DNA from: Polynucleobacter asymbioticus QLW-P1DMWA-1
GTDB lineage: Bacteria > Pseudomonadota > Gammaproteobacteria > Burkholderiales > Burkholderiaceae
Length of the DNA stretch: 64,000 nucleotides
Assembly: GCF_000016345.1 (NCBI RefSeq)
Contig: NC_009379.1
Span: 620,001-684,000 of the forward strand
Direction of reading: 5' to 3'
In this document: piece by piece, positions 38,657-48,029 of the stretch
How positions within the stretch are numbered: the first letter of the stretch is position 1
How the letters are laid out: each line of letters starts with the position of its first letter
Made by a program: the position numbers and the translations under genes
The notes under the pieces: model-generated
Seen by the model: only the letters and a program-made list of their open reading frames with translations
What the model was told of the DNA's origin: nothing
Databases searched by the model: none

Positions 38657-39232
38657 ATGGATTTTTCTGCCTTAACCCTCTCCGCTGGAGTAGTTGCTTT
38701 AGCGGAGATGGGTGATAAAACCCAACTTCTGTCACTCATGTTGGCTGCGCGCTATCCAAAGCAGGCGTTGGCCATTATCTGCGGCATTTTTATTGCCACC
38801 ATTGCTAATCATGCATGTGCTGCGCTACTTGGACATTGGCTGACTACCTTGGTATCGCCTGATGCAATGCGTTGGATATTAGGCGGAAGCTTTCTGGGTA
38901 TTGGTCTATGGCTACTGGTACCAGACCACATTGATGATGCTGCCGATTCAAAGGTAGCTGATCAGGCGCTCCAGGTATTTTTTCTGACGGTAGTGTTGTT
39001 TTTCTTGGCGGAGATGGGAGATAAAACCCAAATCGCTACTATTGCCTTGGGTGCAAAATACTCGGATGTATTCTCCGTAACTGTTGGCACCACATTGGGG
39101 ATGATGTTAGCTAATGCCCCAGCAGTCTGGGTCGGTCAAAAATTTACCAAGCGGATGCCCATTAAATGGGTGCATGCAGTGGCTGCTGTTACCTTTATTG
39201 CGATTGGTATAGCTACCCTAACGTGGAGCTGA
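38657..39232 (+). CDS. TMEM165/GDT1 (UPF0016) family cation exporter, probably Mn2+
   Basis: A 191-residue membrane protein with six helices and the family's two metal-binding repeats, ALAEMGDKTQLLSLM in the first half and FLAEMGDKTQIATIALG in the second. Bacterial members (MneA type) export manganese. The leader carries a possible manganese riboswitch, which agrees with this function. The start is the ATG at 38657; no clear Shine-Dalgarno lies before it. Confidence 0.92.
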   Translation: MDFSALTLSAGVVALAEMGDKTQLLSLMLAARYPKQALAIICGIFIATIANHACAALLGHWLTTLVSPDAMRWILGGSFLGIGLWLLVPDHIDDAADSKVADQALQVFFLTVVLFFLAEMGDKTQIATIALGAKYSDVFSVTVGTTLGMMLANAPAVWVGQKFTKRMPIKWVHAVAAVTFIAIGIATLTWS

Positions 39233-39277
39233 TTTCAGCCTAAAGCAGGAGATGGGCCTAAGACTTAAAATAGACCC

Positions 39278-41887
39278 ATGAAAACTGATCTGCCACAGAG
39301 CTTTCGTCGGCTCGAATATCGTCCCCCTGTATATACCTTTGACCAAGTAGAACTGGATATTGCTCTAGATCCGGCGCGAACGATAGTTAAAAGTCGTATC
39401 GATGTATTGCCAGGCAAAGGCTTTGTCGCTGGTGCGCCATTGGTATTGGTAGGTCAAGATTTAGAGTTTGTGAGTTTGCGAATCAATGGTGATGCACATC
39501 GCCATTTTGAACTCACTCCTGAAACCCTCTCGATCCATTCCTTACCAAATGAAGGTAAAGACCCATTCATCTTGGAAATTATTTCTATTTGTGTTCCTGA
39601 GAAAAATACTACCTTAATGGGTTTGTATGTTTCTAATGGAAACTTTTTTACGCAATGTGAGGCAGAAGGATTCAGAAAGATTACCTACTTTTTAGATCGT
39701 CCAGATGTCATGGCGCGTTATCGCGTGACTCTTCAGGCGCGAGAAGCGCAGTGCCCAGTTCTTCTATCGAATGGTAATTTGTTGAAAACAGAAAAGCTGC
39801 CGAACGGTTGGCATAGCGCTACTTGGGAAGACCCATTTCCAAAGCCTTCTTACTTATTCGCATTAGTCGCCGGTAAATTAGAGTGTATAGAAGAAACCAT
39901 TACCACTAGTAGCGGCGCTAAGAAGCTACTGCAAATTTGGGTTGAGCCTCATGACTTGAAGAAAACTCGTCATGCGATGGATTCTTTAATTGCTTCGATT
40001 CACTGGGATGAGAAGCGCTTTGGTTTGGAGTTGGATTTAGAGCGTTTCATGATTGTGGCCGTGAGTGATTTCAATATGGGTGCAATGGAGAACAAGGGAT
40101 TAAATGTTTTTAATACCAAGTTTGTTCTTGCTCAACCTGAGACTGCAACTGATGCTGATTTTGCCAATATTGAAAGTGTCGTTGCCCATGAATACTTCCA
40201 TAACTGGACGGGTAATCGAGTCACTTGCCAAGACTGGTTTCAACTATCCCTCAAAGAAGGGTTAACCGTATTTAGGGACCAAGAGTTTTCTGCTGATCAA
40301 ATGGGCAGCGAGTCTGGACGGGCGGTTAAGCGCATCGAAGATGTTAGATTGCTGCGTCAAATGCAATTTCCTGAGGATGCGGGTCCAATGGCCCATCCGA
40401 TCCGCCCGGATGAATATCAAGAAATTAATAACTTTTATACCGTAACGGTTTATGAAAAGGGTTCCGAGGTTGTTCGTATGTATCAAACCCTCCTGGGGCG
40501 GGAAGGTTTCCGCAAGGGTATGGACCTATATTTCAAACGCCACGATGGTCAAGCGGTAACCTGCGATGACTTTCTTGCAGCAATGGCCGATGCCAATCAT
40601 CGAGACCTTACTCAATTTAAAAATTGGTATAGCCAAGCTGGCACCCCGCGTGTGAAGGTGCAAGAGCATTACGACGCTACTAAAAAACAATATCAACTCA
40701 CATTAAGCCAATCCTGTGCTCCAAGCCCAGGCCAGCCTGATAAAAAACCTTTTCATATTCCATTGAAGATACGTTTGATTACTTCTGGCAATGAGCAAGT
40801 TGAGAAATTGCTTGAATTAACAGAGCCTGAGCAGTCTTGGACCTTTGATAATATTTCTGAACGGCCAGTGCTTTCGATTAACCGTGATTTTTCTGCCCCC
40901 ATTCAGCTCGAATTTGACCAGAGTGAAGCAGATCTATTGACCTTGTTCTCGGGCGATGATGATCCTTTTAGCCGCTGGGAAGCGGGTCAAAAGTTGGCCA
41001 TGCAAATGATATTGGGTAACCGCTTGCCCGATGCAAAACTCATTGAGGCATATCGCACTCTCTTGATGGATCCCCAGTTAGATCCTGCCTTTAAAGAGTT
41101 GGCATTAACCTTGCCGGCAGAAACCTATTTGTATGAGCAATGTAAAAGCGTAGACCCACAACAAATCTTTACTGCTCGCCGCGCTTTTCGTAAGGAGATC
41201 GCTAAGCAATTGCAGTTGGAGTGGGCTGCCCTGTATCAGCAAAACCAAACACCAGGACCGTTTAAGCCAGATGCAGTCAGTGCCGGAAAGCGTGCACTGA
41301 AAAATCTCGCCTTGAGCATGCTTTTGGAGGCGGATCCTAAAACTTGGGCGCCAATGGCAGTGAACCAGTATCAAACTGCTGACAATATGACAGATCGCTA
41401 TGCAGCTTTGTCAGCACTCGTGATTCATGGTGCAAAAGAAGCAAACGAATGTCTTGCAGACTTCTTTAATCGCTTTGCGAATGATGCTTTGGTAATCGAT
41501 AAATGGTTTGCATTGCAATCTAGTCGGCCACCAGTAGAGGGCTTGGAATTGACTTTAAGTGATGTAAAGCATTTACGCGAACATCCAGCCTTTAAGTTAA
41601 ATAATCCAAATCGTGCCCGTAGTGTTATTCATGCTTTCTGCGCCAATAATCCAGCGAGCTTTCATCAGCCCGACGGCAGTGGTTATGCGTTTTGGGTGGA
41701 GAGCGTATTAGCCTTAGATGCGATCAACCCGCAGGTAGCCGCTCGTCTTGCCAGAGCTTTGGATCGCTGGCGTTTATTTGCTGAGCCCTACCAAAGCAAG
41801 ATGAAAGCCGCTCTAGAGCAGGTTGCAGCTTGTCAAACCTTGTCTCCCGACGTCAGAGAGGTGATTGGCAAGGCTTTGGGTAATTGA
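39278..41887 (+). CDS. pepN: Aminopeptidase N (M1 family)
   Basis: An 869-residue zinc aminopeptidase, the length of E. coli PepN (870). The exopeptidase motif GAMENKG precedes the zinc site HEYFHNWTGNRVT (H304, E305, H308) and the downstream ligand in LKEGLTVFRDQEF (E327). The segment YFLDRPDVMARYRV is typical of the proteobacterial PepN type. It works on N-terminal residues of peptides in the cytoplasm. Confidence 0.96.
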   Translation: MKTDLPQSFRRLEYRPPVYTFDQVELDIALDPARTIVKSRIDVLPGKGFVAGAPLVLVGQDLEFVSLRINGDAHRHFELTPETLSIHSLPNEGKDPFILEIISICVPEKNTTLMGLYVSNGNFFTQCEAEGFRKITYFLDRPDVMARYRVTLQAREAQCPVLLSNGNLLKTEKLPNGWHSATWEDPFPKPSYLFALVAGKLECIEETITTSSGAKKLLQIWVEPHDLKKTRHAMDSLIASIHWDEKRFGLELDLERFMIVAVSDFNMGAMENKGLNVFNTKFVLAQPETATDADFANIESVVAHEYFHNWTGNRVTCQDWFQLSLKEGLTVFRDQEFSADQMGSESGRAVKRIEDVRLLRQMQFPEDAGPMAHPIRPDEYQEINNFYTVTVYEKGSEVVRMYQTLLGREGFRKGMDLYFKRHDGQAVTCDDFLAAMADANHRDLTQFKNWYSQAGTPRVKVQEHYDATKKQYQLTLSQSCAPSPGQPDKKPFHIPLKIRLITSGNEQVEKLLELTEPEQSWTFDNISERPVLSINRDFSAPIQLEFDQSEADLLTLFSGDDDPFSRWEAGQKLAMQMILGNRLPDAKLIEAYRTLLMDPQLDPAFKELALTLPAETYLYEQCKSVDPQQIFTARRAFRKEIAKQLQLEWAALYQQNQTPGPFKPDAVSAGKRALKNLALSMLLEADPKTWAPMAVNQYQTADNMTDRYAALSALVIHGAKEANECLADFFNRFANDALVIDKWFALQSSRPPVEGLELTLSDVKHLREHPAFKLNNPNRARSVIHAFCANNPASFHQPDGSGYAFWVESVLALDAINPQVAARLARALDRWRLFAEPYQSKMKAALEQVAACQTLSPDVREVIGKALGN

Positions 41888-41968
41888 GATTCCAGGGTTT
41901 TGGGATAACAGGGCAAAATAGAGGCTTATTTTTAATCGATATTGAGTAAATTCAACGGAGTAATCGTT

Positions 41969-42976
41969 TTGTCTTCTAGTACCCATACCAATTTCAAGCA
42001 ATATTTGGCTGCAGTTAAACCTCAGGGTGAAGCTGCACCTGCAGGCCTTCAAGAGCTCCTGATTGCTGTGACGCAAACTTGCTCCACCTTGAGTCATGAA
42101 GTGGCGCAAGGCGCCTTAATCGGTTTATTAGGATCTGCTGGTACCGGTAATGTTCAAGGTGAAGTTCAGCAGAAGCTAGACATCATTGCTAATGATTTAT
42201 TAATCGAGGGTGTGCAGGGATGTAAATCGCTTGCTGGACTGGCCTCTGAAGAGATGGAGCTACCAGTTCCAGTGCAAGGTACCGGTGACTATCTCTTGTT
42301 ATTTGATCCATTGGATGGTTCATCTAATATTGATGTCAATGTTTCCATTGGCACGATTTTTTCTATCCTAAAAAAACAAGATCCTCAAGCACCATTGCAG
42401 ACAGCAGACTTTTTATTGTCAGGACGTCACCAAGTGGCTGCAGGCTATGTGGTCTACGGCCCACAAACCACGATGGCATTGACATTGGGTGATGGCGTTG
42501 TGATGTTCACTCTAAATAAAGTGACTGGTGAGTTCTTATTAATTAAAGATGCTGTCACTATTGCGCATTCCACTAAAGAGTTCGCGATCAATATGTCAAA
42601 CATGCGTCATTGGGCTGATCCAGTAAAACGGTATGTAGAGGAATGTTTAGCTGGAGTGGGTGGCGCACGTGAAAAAGATTTCAATATGCGTTGGATTGCT
42701 TCCATGGTGGCAGATGTGCATCGCGTGCTTTCTCGCGGCGGTGTCTTTATGTATCCATGGGATCAACGTGAGCCGCATAAACCCGGAAAGCTGCGCTTGA
42801 TGTATGAAGCCAATCCTATGAGCTTCTTAGTGGAGCAGGCTGGAGGCGCTTCAACTAATGGCACACAATTGATTATGGATTTACAGCCAACGGACTTGCA
42901 TGAGCGCGTTTCTGTCATGCTCGGCTCCAAAGAAGAGATTGATCGTCTACAGCACTATCACTCATCATTGGCATAG
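41969..42976 (+). CDS. fbp: Fructose-1,6-bisphosphatase, class I
   Basis: Gluconeogenic phosphatase. The best start is the TTG at 41969, with a CGGAG Shine-Dalgarno nine bases upstream, giving 335 residues; a TTG 27 bases earlier is also in frame but less well supported. The metal-binding signature is [42 protein letters not shown] lies in the C-terminal part. Growth on C2-C4 acids such as malonate, alanine or oxalate-derived carbon needs this step. Confidence 0.95.
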   Translation: MSSSTHTNFKQYLAAVKPQGEAAPAGLQELLIAVTQTCSTLSHEVAQGALIGLLGSAGTGNVQGEVQQKLDIIANDLLIEGVQGCKSLAGLASEEMELPVPVQGTGDYLLLFDPLDGSSNIDVNVSIGTIFSILKKQDPQAPLQTADFLLSGRHQVAAGYVVYGPQTTMALTLGDGVVMFTLNKVTGEFLLIKDAVTIAHSTKEFAINMSNMRHWADPVKRYVEECLAGVGGAREKDFNMRWIASMVADVHRVLSRGGVFMYPWDQREPHKPGKLRLMYEANPMSFLVEQAGGASTNGTQLIMDLQPTDLHERVSVMLGSKEEIDRLQHYHSSLA

Positions 42977-42986
42977 TCTTCAAAGC

Positions 42987-43015
42987 AAAAACCCCAATCA
43001 CTGATTGGGGTTTTT
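42987..43015. terminator. Bidirectional terminator between fbp and cphA
   Basis: Perfect 13-bp inverted repeat AAAAACCCCAATC / GATTGGGGTTTTT with a three-base loop. It has T-runs on both strands and lies between the convergent fbp and cphA genes. Confidence 0.93.
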
Positions 43016-43064
43016 CTTTAACGGGAAGTATTTTTGTCTAGGCTGGAAACGAAACGCTAAAAAC

Positions 43065-45635
43065 TTACGGCCTTACTTTTTCTTTGAGATAAGCTAAAGA
43101 CTCTTCCACCTGGTCAATCAAAATCAAGCAGATATCACCTGCAGAGATATCGTTCAAGGCTGTATCAATGGCTAGGAATTCACCATGAATTTCTTTGACT
43201 TGCTTGGCTTTCGTTGCGCCCACTAAACCTTCTTGTAAAAGTTTAAGCACTTCACCATCTTCGCGACCACGCTGGCAAGCATCTTGATACAAGATGATGT
43301 TGTCAAAAGAGTTGCCCAGAATGCGGGTGAGATCGCGGATATCTTCATCGCGACGATCGCCTGCGCCACTAATGACTACGTGGCTTTGTTTGGGTTTCAT
43401 TGCGGTGATCGCGCTAGCCAAGGCGCGCATTGCATCTGGGTTATGCCCATAGTCGGCGATGACCGTAGCACCATTGTGCTGAAATTGATTGAAGCGACCG
43501 GGAACCGAGTTCGCGGTACTTTCAAAGCTATTGAGGCCACGAGCAATTTTTTCTGCATCCAAGCCTAACGCCCAAGCCGCACCGATGGCAGCCATTGCAT
43601 TTTCTACTTGAAAGCCTAGAACACCATTTTGTGTCAAAGGGATTTCACTAACAGGGAAGCGATACATTACGCGCGAGCCCTTGGAAGCCACAATATAAGT
43701 ACCATCGTTATAGATTACTTTTTTATTCTTTGCGCGGTGTGCGGTAATGACGGGATGGTGCTGATTTTGAGCAAAGAAAATAACACGACCAGAACATTTG
43801 TCACCCATCTTGGCAACCATGGGATCAGCGGCATTAAGCACTGCTGCACCAGTTGGTGCTACGTTTTGCACAATCACGCGCTTTAAGATGGCTAAATCTT
43901 CAACGCTGGTAATGTAGTTCAAACCAAGATGATCGCCTTCGCCAATATTGGTGACCACTGCGACTTCGCAACGATCAAAGCCTAAGCCTTCGCGTAATAG
44001 TCCACCACGGGCAGTTTCTAAAACCGCTGCATCCACGTCTGGGTGCATCAGTACATTGCGAGCACTCTTGGGACCACTGCAATCACCGGTATCAATCGCG
44101 CGATGGTTGATATAGACCCCATCAGTACCAGTCATGCCTACACGTAGACCGGTTTCGGTTAATAGATGTGAGATTAGGCGGACGGTTGTCGTTTTGCCAT
44201 TTGTTCCAGTAACAGCCACTACCGGAATACGTCCATCTTCACCAGGCGGGAACATCATATTAATGATGTCTTCACCCACTGGGCGGCTTTTGCCGTAAGA
44301 AGGCTTTAAATGCATGCGCAAACCCGGTGCCGCATTCACTTCGACAATGCCACCACCTTGTTGCTCAAGCGGCTTATAGATTGCCTCACACAGAATGTCT
44401 ACCCCAGCAATATCAAGGCCAATCATTTGGGCTGCAGCAACAGCGCTAGCAGCAACATCTGGGTGCACATCATCAGTCACGTCTGTAGCAGTTCCACCGG
44501 TACTCAAGTTAGCATTGTTACGAAGTAGAACGCGCTCACCAGTCTTGGGCACATATTGAGGGGAAAGGTCATTGCTTGCCAGGTGGGCAAGAGCAATATC
44601 GTCAAAACGGATTTTAGTGAGGGCAGTTGCATGGCCATCGCCACGCAAAGGATTTTGATTTTCTTTTTCTACGAGCTCGGCAATAGTATGTTTGCCATTA
44701 CCAACGACTTGTGCTGGCTCTCGACGAGCTGCAGCGGATAAACGATTGCCAACAACCAGTAGGCGATAGTCTGCGCCTGGTAAATAACGCTCAACAATAG
44801 TTTCTCGGCCAAAGCCTTGAGTAACTTCAAAGCCGGCGCGTACTTCTTCTTCGGTTTGAATATTAGCAACGACACCTTTGCCTTGATTGCCATCTTTTGG
44901 CTTTAGAACAATAGGGCCACCAATTTTCTGGGCAGCGCGCCATGCATCATCAGCATTGGTCACCACTTCACCAATAGGTACAGAAACACCAGCTGCGGCT
45001 AATAAATTTTTGGTTAGTTCTTTATCTTGCGCAATTGCTTCAGCAATCGCACTCGTGTTACTCGTTTCTGCTGCTTGAATACGTTTTTGTTTGCTACCCC
45101 AACCAAATTGCACCATGCTGCCTTCAGTCATACGGCGATAGGGGATATTGCGTTGAAGCGCGGCATCCACAATAGAGCCAGTGCTAGGGCCAAGACGTAC
45201 ATCTTCGTAGAGCGCTTCAAGCTCTGATAGCGCAGCATCTAAATCGAACGGTGCATCATTTAAGGTGGCTTGAATTAAGGCAAAGCCAAAGTCAAAAGCC
45301 ATGCGACCAACGACTTCTTCGATGTATTCAACAACTACTTGATATACGCCTTCATCTACCGTTTGAACGGTACGACTAAAGGTAACAGGGCAGCCCGCTT
45401 GAGCTTGTAAGCCCAGCGCTGCATGTTCTAGCGCATGTGCCAGAGAGAGTGGCTCAGTAAGGCCACCGCGACGCATGCTACCTAATTGTGGAAAGCGTTC
45501 ACGGATTTTGATTTCAAACTCAGGAATGGAATCAATCGATCGCTCGGAGGCATCACAAGAAACAATTGCTTCCAAAGCGGTATGGCGACTCCATAAATTG
45601 GGGCCGCGCAACATACGAATACGGGTAATTTCCAA
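43065..45635 (-). CDS. cphA: Cyanophycin synthetase
   Basis: Makes the storage polymer cyanophycin (poly-aspartate with arginine side chains) by ATP-dependent addition of Asp and Arg. The 856-residue protein has an N-terminal domain, an ATP-grasp domain (about 200-470; VLKPKDGNQGKGV, VEVNAAPGLRMHLKPS), and a Mur-ligase-like half with an intact P-loop GTNGKTTT at 476-483. The conserved VLETARGG and NIGEGDHLG segments follow, and the C-terminal Mur domain contains SVPGRFNQF and DYGHNPDA. It directly follows the paralogue cphA' in one operon. Its nitrogen stores could draw on arginine from argH. Confidence 0.96.
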   Translation of the reverse strand: MEITRIRMLRGPNLWSRHTALEAIVSCDASERSIDSIPEFEIKIRERFPQLGSMRRGGLTEPLSLAHALEHAALGLQAQAGCPVTFSRTVQTVDEGVYQVVVEYIEEVVGRMAFDFGFALIQATLNDAPFDLDAALSELEALYEDVRLGPSTGSIVDAALQRNIPYRRMTEGSMVQFGWGSKQKRIQAAETSNTSAIAEAIAQDKELTKNLLAAAGVSVPIGEVVTNADDAWRAAQKIGGPIVLKPKDGNQGKGVVANIQTEEEVRAGFEVTQGFGRETIVERYLPGADYRLLVVGNRLSAAARREPAQVVGNGKHTIAELVEKENQNPLRGDGHATALTKIRFDDIALAHLASNDLSPQYVPKTGERVLLRNNANLSTGGTATDVTDDVHPDVAASAVAAAQMIGLDIAGVDILCEAIYKPLEQQGGGIVEVNAAPGLRMHLKPSYGKSRPVGEDIINMMFPPGEDGRIPVVAVTGTNGKTTTVRLISHLLTETGLRVGMTGTDGVYINHRAIDTGDCSGPKSARNVLMHPDVDAAVLETARGGLLREGLGFDRCEVAVVTNIGEGDHLGLNYITSVEDLAILKRVIVQNVAPTGAAVLNAADPMVAKMGDKCSGRVIFFAQNQHHPVITAHRAKNKKVIYNDGTYIVASKGSRVMYRFPVSEIPLTQNGVLGFQVENAMAAIGAAWALGLDAEKIARGLNSFESTANSVPGRFNQFQHNGATVIADYGHNPDAMRALASAITAMKPKQSHVVISGAGDRRDEDIRDLTRILGNSFDNIILYQDACQRGREDGEVLKLLQEGLVGATKAKQVKEIHGEFLAIDTALNDISAGDICLILIDQVEESLAYLKEKVRP

Positions 45636-47828
45636 TTAAGCCCCTGTAGCAGTGGTAGTGTCTGGCACGAATGTTTCCGCACCAGCTTCAATTACATTAA
45701 ATGGTATATCTAGAGCCCATGCCGCCGCAATCGCAGCACCTAAATTCATCGACTTCCACGGGGAAGCGTTATTGGACTCAGAGTGCTTTGGAACTGGAAT
45801 AGACTTCTGATCTAATTTGCCAGATTTAAGGGTAATTTGTTGTTTGCCAACCAATACCGCCCGGCCATTATTTTGCAAATGTTTCTGAATGACTTCAGAG
45901 TCAGCATTTTCACTGAAGTAAATCACTTCGCCATCGCACAATTCAGCCATCTGAATACACATTGGGTCATCTGCATTGAGAACGCCGATGCCAGTAGGTA
46001 AGACCACATCAATTTGAGTCCTCACTACGCTAAAGACCTGATCTTCATCATAGATGGCGTATTGAGGAAAGTTGGCCTTTGGATCGACATTGAGAACAAC
46101 GCCTACCTGGCAGCGATCGTATGCCAAGCCTTCAATCAGCATAGACAGATGATTGTTTTCAATTACAACGGCTTCAACTGCGCGATTCAGAAGGGTGCGG
46201 CGAGCATTTTCCCAATTGGATGCATTGGTATTGGGAATCGCGCGGTTGCCGAAAAATAAACCCTTGCTGCAAGAAAGACCAACATAGACGTTAGTAAGGC
46301 GCAAAAAGTGGGCAATCATCTCAGCTACGGGTGTTTTGCCGCTCTCACCGCACACACCCACTACAGGTACGCGGAAATCTACTCCTGGAGGGAAAAGATG
46401 ATTCGCAATTTCTTTGCCAACAGGCTGAGGTTTTCCGCTGGCAGGCTTCAAATGCATTAACAAGCCTGGGCCAGCATTCACTTCTACGATAGCTGCATTT
46501 TGTTCGGCGAGAGGCCGACTGATATCTTGAGCAACTAAGTCAACTCCTGCAATCTCTAATCCAACTACGCGAGCGGCTAATGCTACTTGACTCGCTACAT
46601 CAGGGTGGATGAGATCAGTTACATCAAATGCCACATTGCCATTGCTTTGAATAAGTACTTTTTGATCAAGAGTGGGGATGCTTTCGCCTGTCAATTGTTG
46701 GCGCGCCAACTCTAGTTCGACGGCAGAATCAATTCGGACTGGATTAAGAGGGTGTTCTTCAGCAGTGCCGCGACGGGGATCGGAATTAATTTGAAGTCGG
46801 ATCAGTTCTTGAACGCTATGTTTGCCATCGCCAGTAACCCAAACAGTTTCGCCTTTAGCGGCTGCTACCACTTTATTACCAACTACCAGTAGACGATGTT
46901 CATCTCCAACAATATGACGCTCGACAAGAACCTCACTACCCTCATCGATGGCAACAGCATAAGCTGCTTCAATTTCTTGCTGAGTGTAGAGATTAATAAA
47001 TACCCCACGACCATGATTACCATCAATTGGTTTAACCACTACAGGCAGTCCGATATCTTGAGCTGCTTCCCACGCATCATCGGGGCTAGTAACTGTTCTG
47101 CCTTCAGGAATAGGCACGCCAGCACTAGCCAGTAAGCTTTTGGTGAGATCTTTATCTCTAGAAATAGTTTCAGCAATGGCGCTAGTCTGATCGGTTTCAG
47201 CAGTCCAAATACGACGCTGCTTTGCGCCATAACCCAGCTGAACTAAATTGCCTTCAGATAAACGAATTGAGGGAATGCCACGCTCTTCGGCTGCATTGAC
47301 GATGCAAGCAGTGCTAGGCCCTAGTAGCAAGTCATCGCCGATCTCGCGAAGATTTTCAGTAATAGTTTGAACCAATGCTACGCAATCTTGATTGTCTTGT
47401 GCTAAAGCAAGATAAAGATCGCGTGCGTATTTCAGTGCGGTGAGAGTAACTTCTTCGTTGATGGCGCTTACCATCACCTTGTAAACACCTCTGCGATCCC
47501 CGTCACGAGCTTTGCCAAAACCACCGGGGATGCCAGCAAGATTTTGTAGCTCTAATGTGATGTGCTCCAAGATGTGAGCGGGCCAGGTGCCTTCTTCAAC
47601 GCGCTTGAGGAATCCGCCAGTTTCGCCATAGCTGCAACGATGTTCTATTAAGCTGGGAAGCGATTTGACTAAGCGGTCATAAAAACCGGGAATGAGATTT
47701 GAGGGGTAATCTTCAAGATCTCCAATATCGATCCAAACCTCAATAATGGGATGGTAAGTCCACATATTGGGACCACGGAGATGCTTGACGCTTAGGATCT
47801 CAATGGATTTGTCTAGTAATTGGGGCAT
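45636..47828 (-). CDS. Second cyanophycin synthetase-like protein (CphA'), eroded Mur-ligase half
   Basis: A 730-residue paralogue of CphA whose start ends the divergent region and whose stop abuts the cphA start. The N-terminal and ATP-grasp domains are well kept (VVVKPIDGNHGRGV, VEVNAGPGLLMHLKP). In the Mur-ligase half the P-loop reads CGESGKTP at 493-500 instead of GTNGKTTT, the ETARGG motif is replaced by ENNHLS, and GEGDHLG is lost. The protein stops where CphA continues into SVPGRFN, so the last Mur domain is absent. Probably only the ATP-grasp activity remains, as in cyanobacterial CphA2; that comparison is from family knowledge. Confidence 0.9.
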   Translation of the reverse strand: MPQLLDKSIEILSVKHLRGPNMWTYHPIIEVWIDIGDLEDYPSNLIPGFYDRLVKSLPSLIEHRCSYGETGGFLKRVEEGTWPAHILEHITLELQNLAGIPGGFGKARDGDRRGVYKVMVSAINEEVTLTALKYARDLYLALAQDNQDCVALVQTITENLREIGDDLLLGPSTACIVNAAEERGIPSIRLSEGNLVQLGYGAKQRRIWTAETDQTSAIAETISRDKDLTKSLLASAGVPIPEGRTVTSPDDAWEAAQDIGLPVVVKPIDGNHGRGVFINLYTQQEIEAAYAVAIDEGSEVLVERHIVGDEHRLLVVGNKVVAAAKGETVWVTGDGKHSVQELIRLQINSDPRRGTAEEHPLNPVRIDSAVELELARQQLTGESIPTLDQKVLIQSNGNVAFDVTDLIHPDVASQVALAARVVGLEIAGVDLVAQDISRPLAEQNAAIVEVNAGPGLLMHLKPASGKPQPVGKEIANHLFPPGVDFRVPVVGVCGESGKTPVAEMIAHFLRLTNVYVGLSCSKGLFFGNRAIPNTNASNWENARRTLLNRAVEAVVIENNHLSMLIEGLAYDRCQVGVVLNVDPKANFPQYAIYDEDQVFSVVRTQIDVVLPTGIGVLNADDPMCIQMAELCDGEVIYFSENADSEVIQKHLQNNGRAVLVGKQQITLKSGKLDQKSIPVPKHSESNNASPWKSMNLGAAIAAAWALDIPFNVIEAGAETFVPDTTTATGA

Positions 47829-48029
47829 GTATGGTGTTGCGATGGTCAGCGCCAGTTTTTGGGGTTGGCGTATCAGACGGTCTCTCTAGTTCTAGTTTTA
47901 GTCAAAATCCACAAAAATTGCAAAAATACATAAAAAGGCTTCGTTAGCTAATTTAACGGTTTTCTTGCCCCTTAAGTTGACATGATTAATAAATCTAAAA
48001 AATCTGGCTCAACTATACTTTTAAGCTAA
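47829..48029. promoter_or_regulatory. Divergent promoter region of the cyanophycin genes
   Basis: This 201-base AT-rich gap separates cphA' (minus) from the ABC transporter (plus). TATACT at 48014-48019 would place a transcript start near 48026, just before the ATG at 48030, so the ABC transcript could be nearly leaderless. No convincing -35 partner was found for it. Confidence 0.4.

Noticed and set aside
47977..47982. TTGACA box in the cphA' / ABC gap
   Set aside because: No -10 box lies at 16-18 bases from it; the nearest good -10 (TATACT) is 31 bases away.
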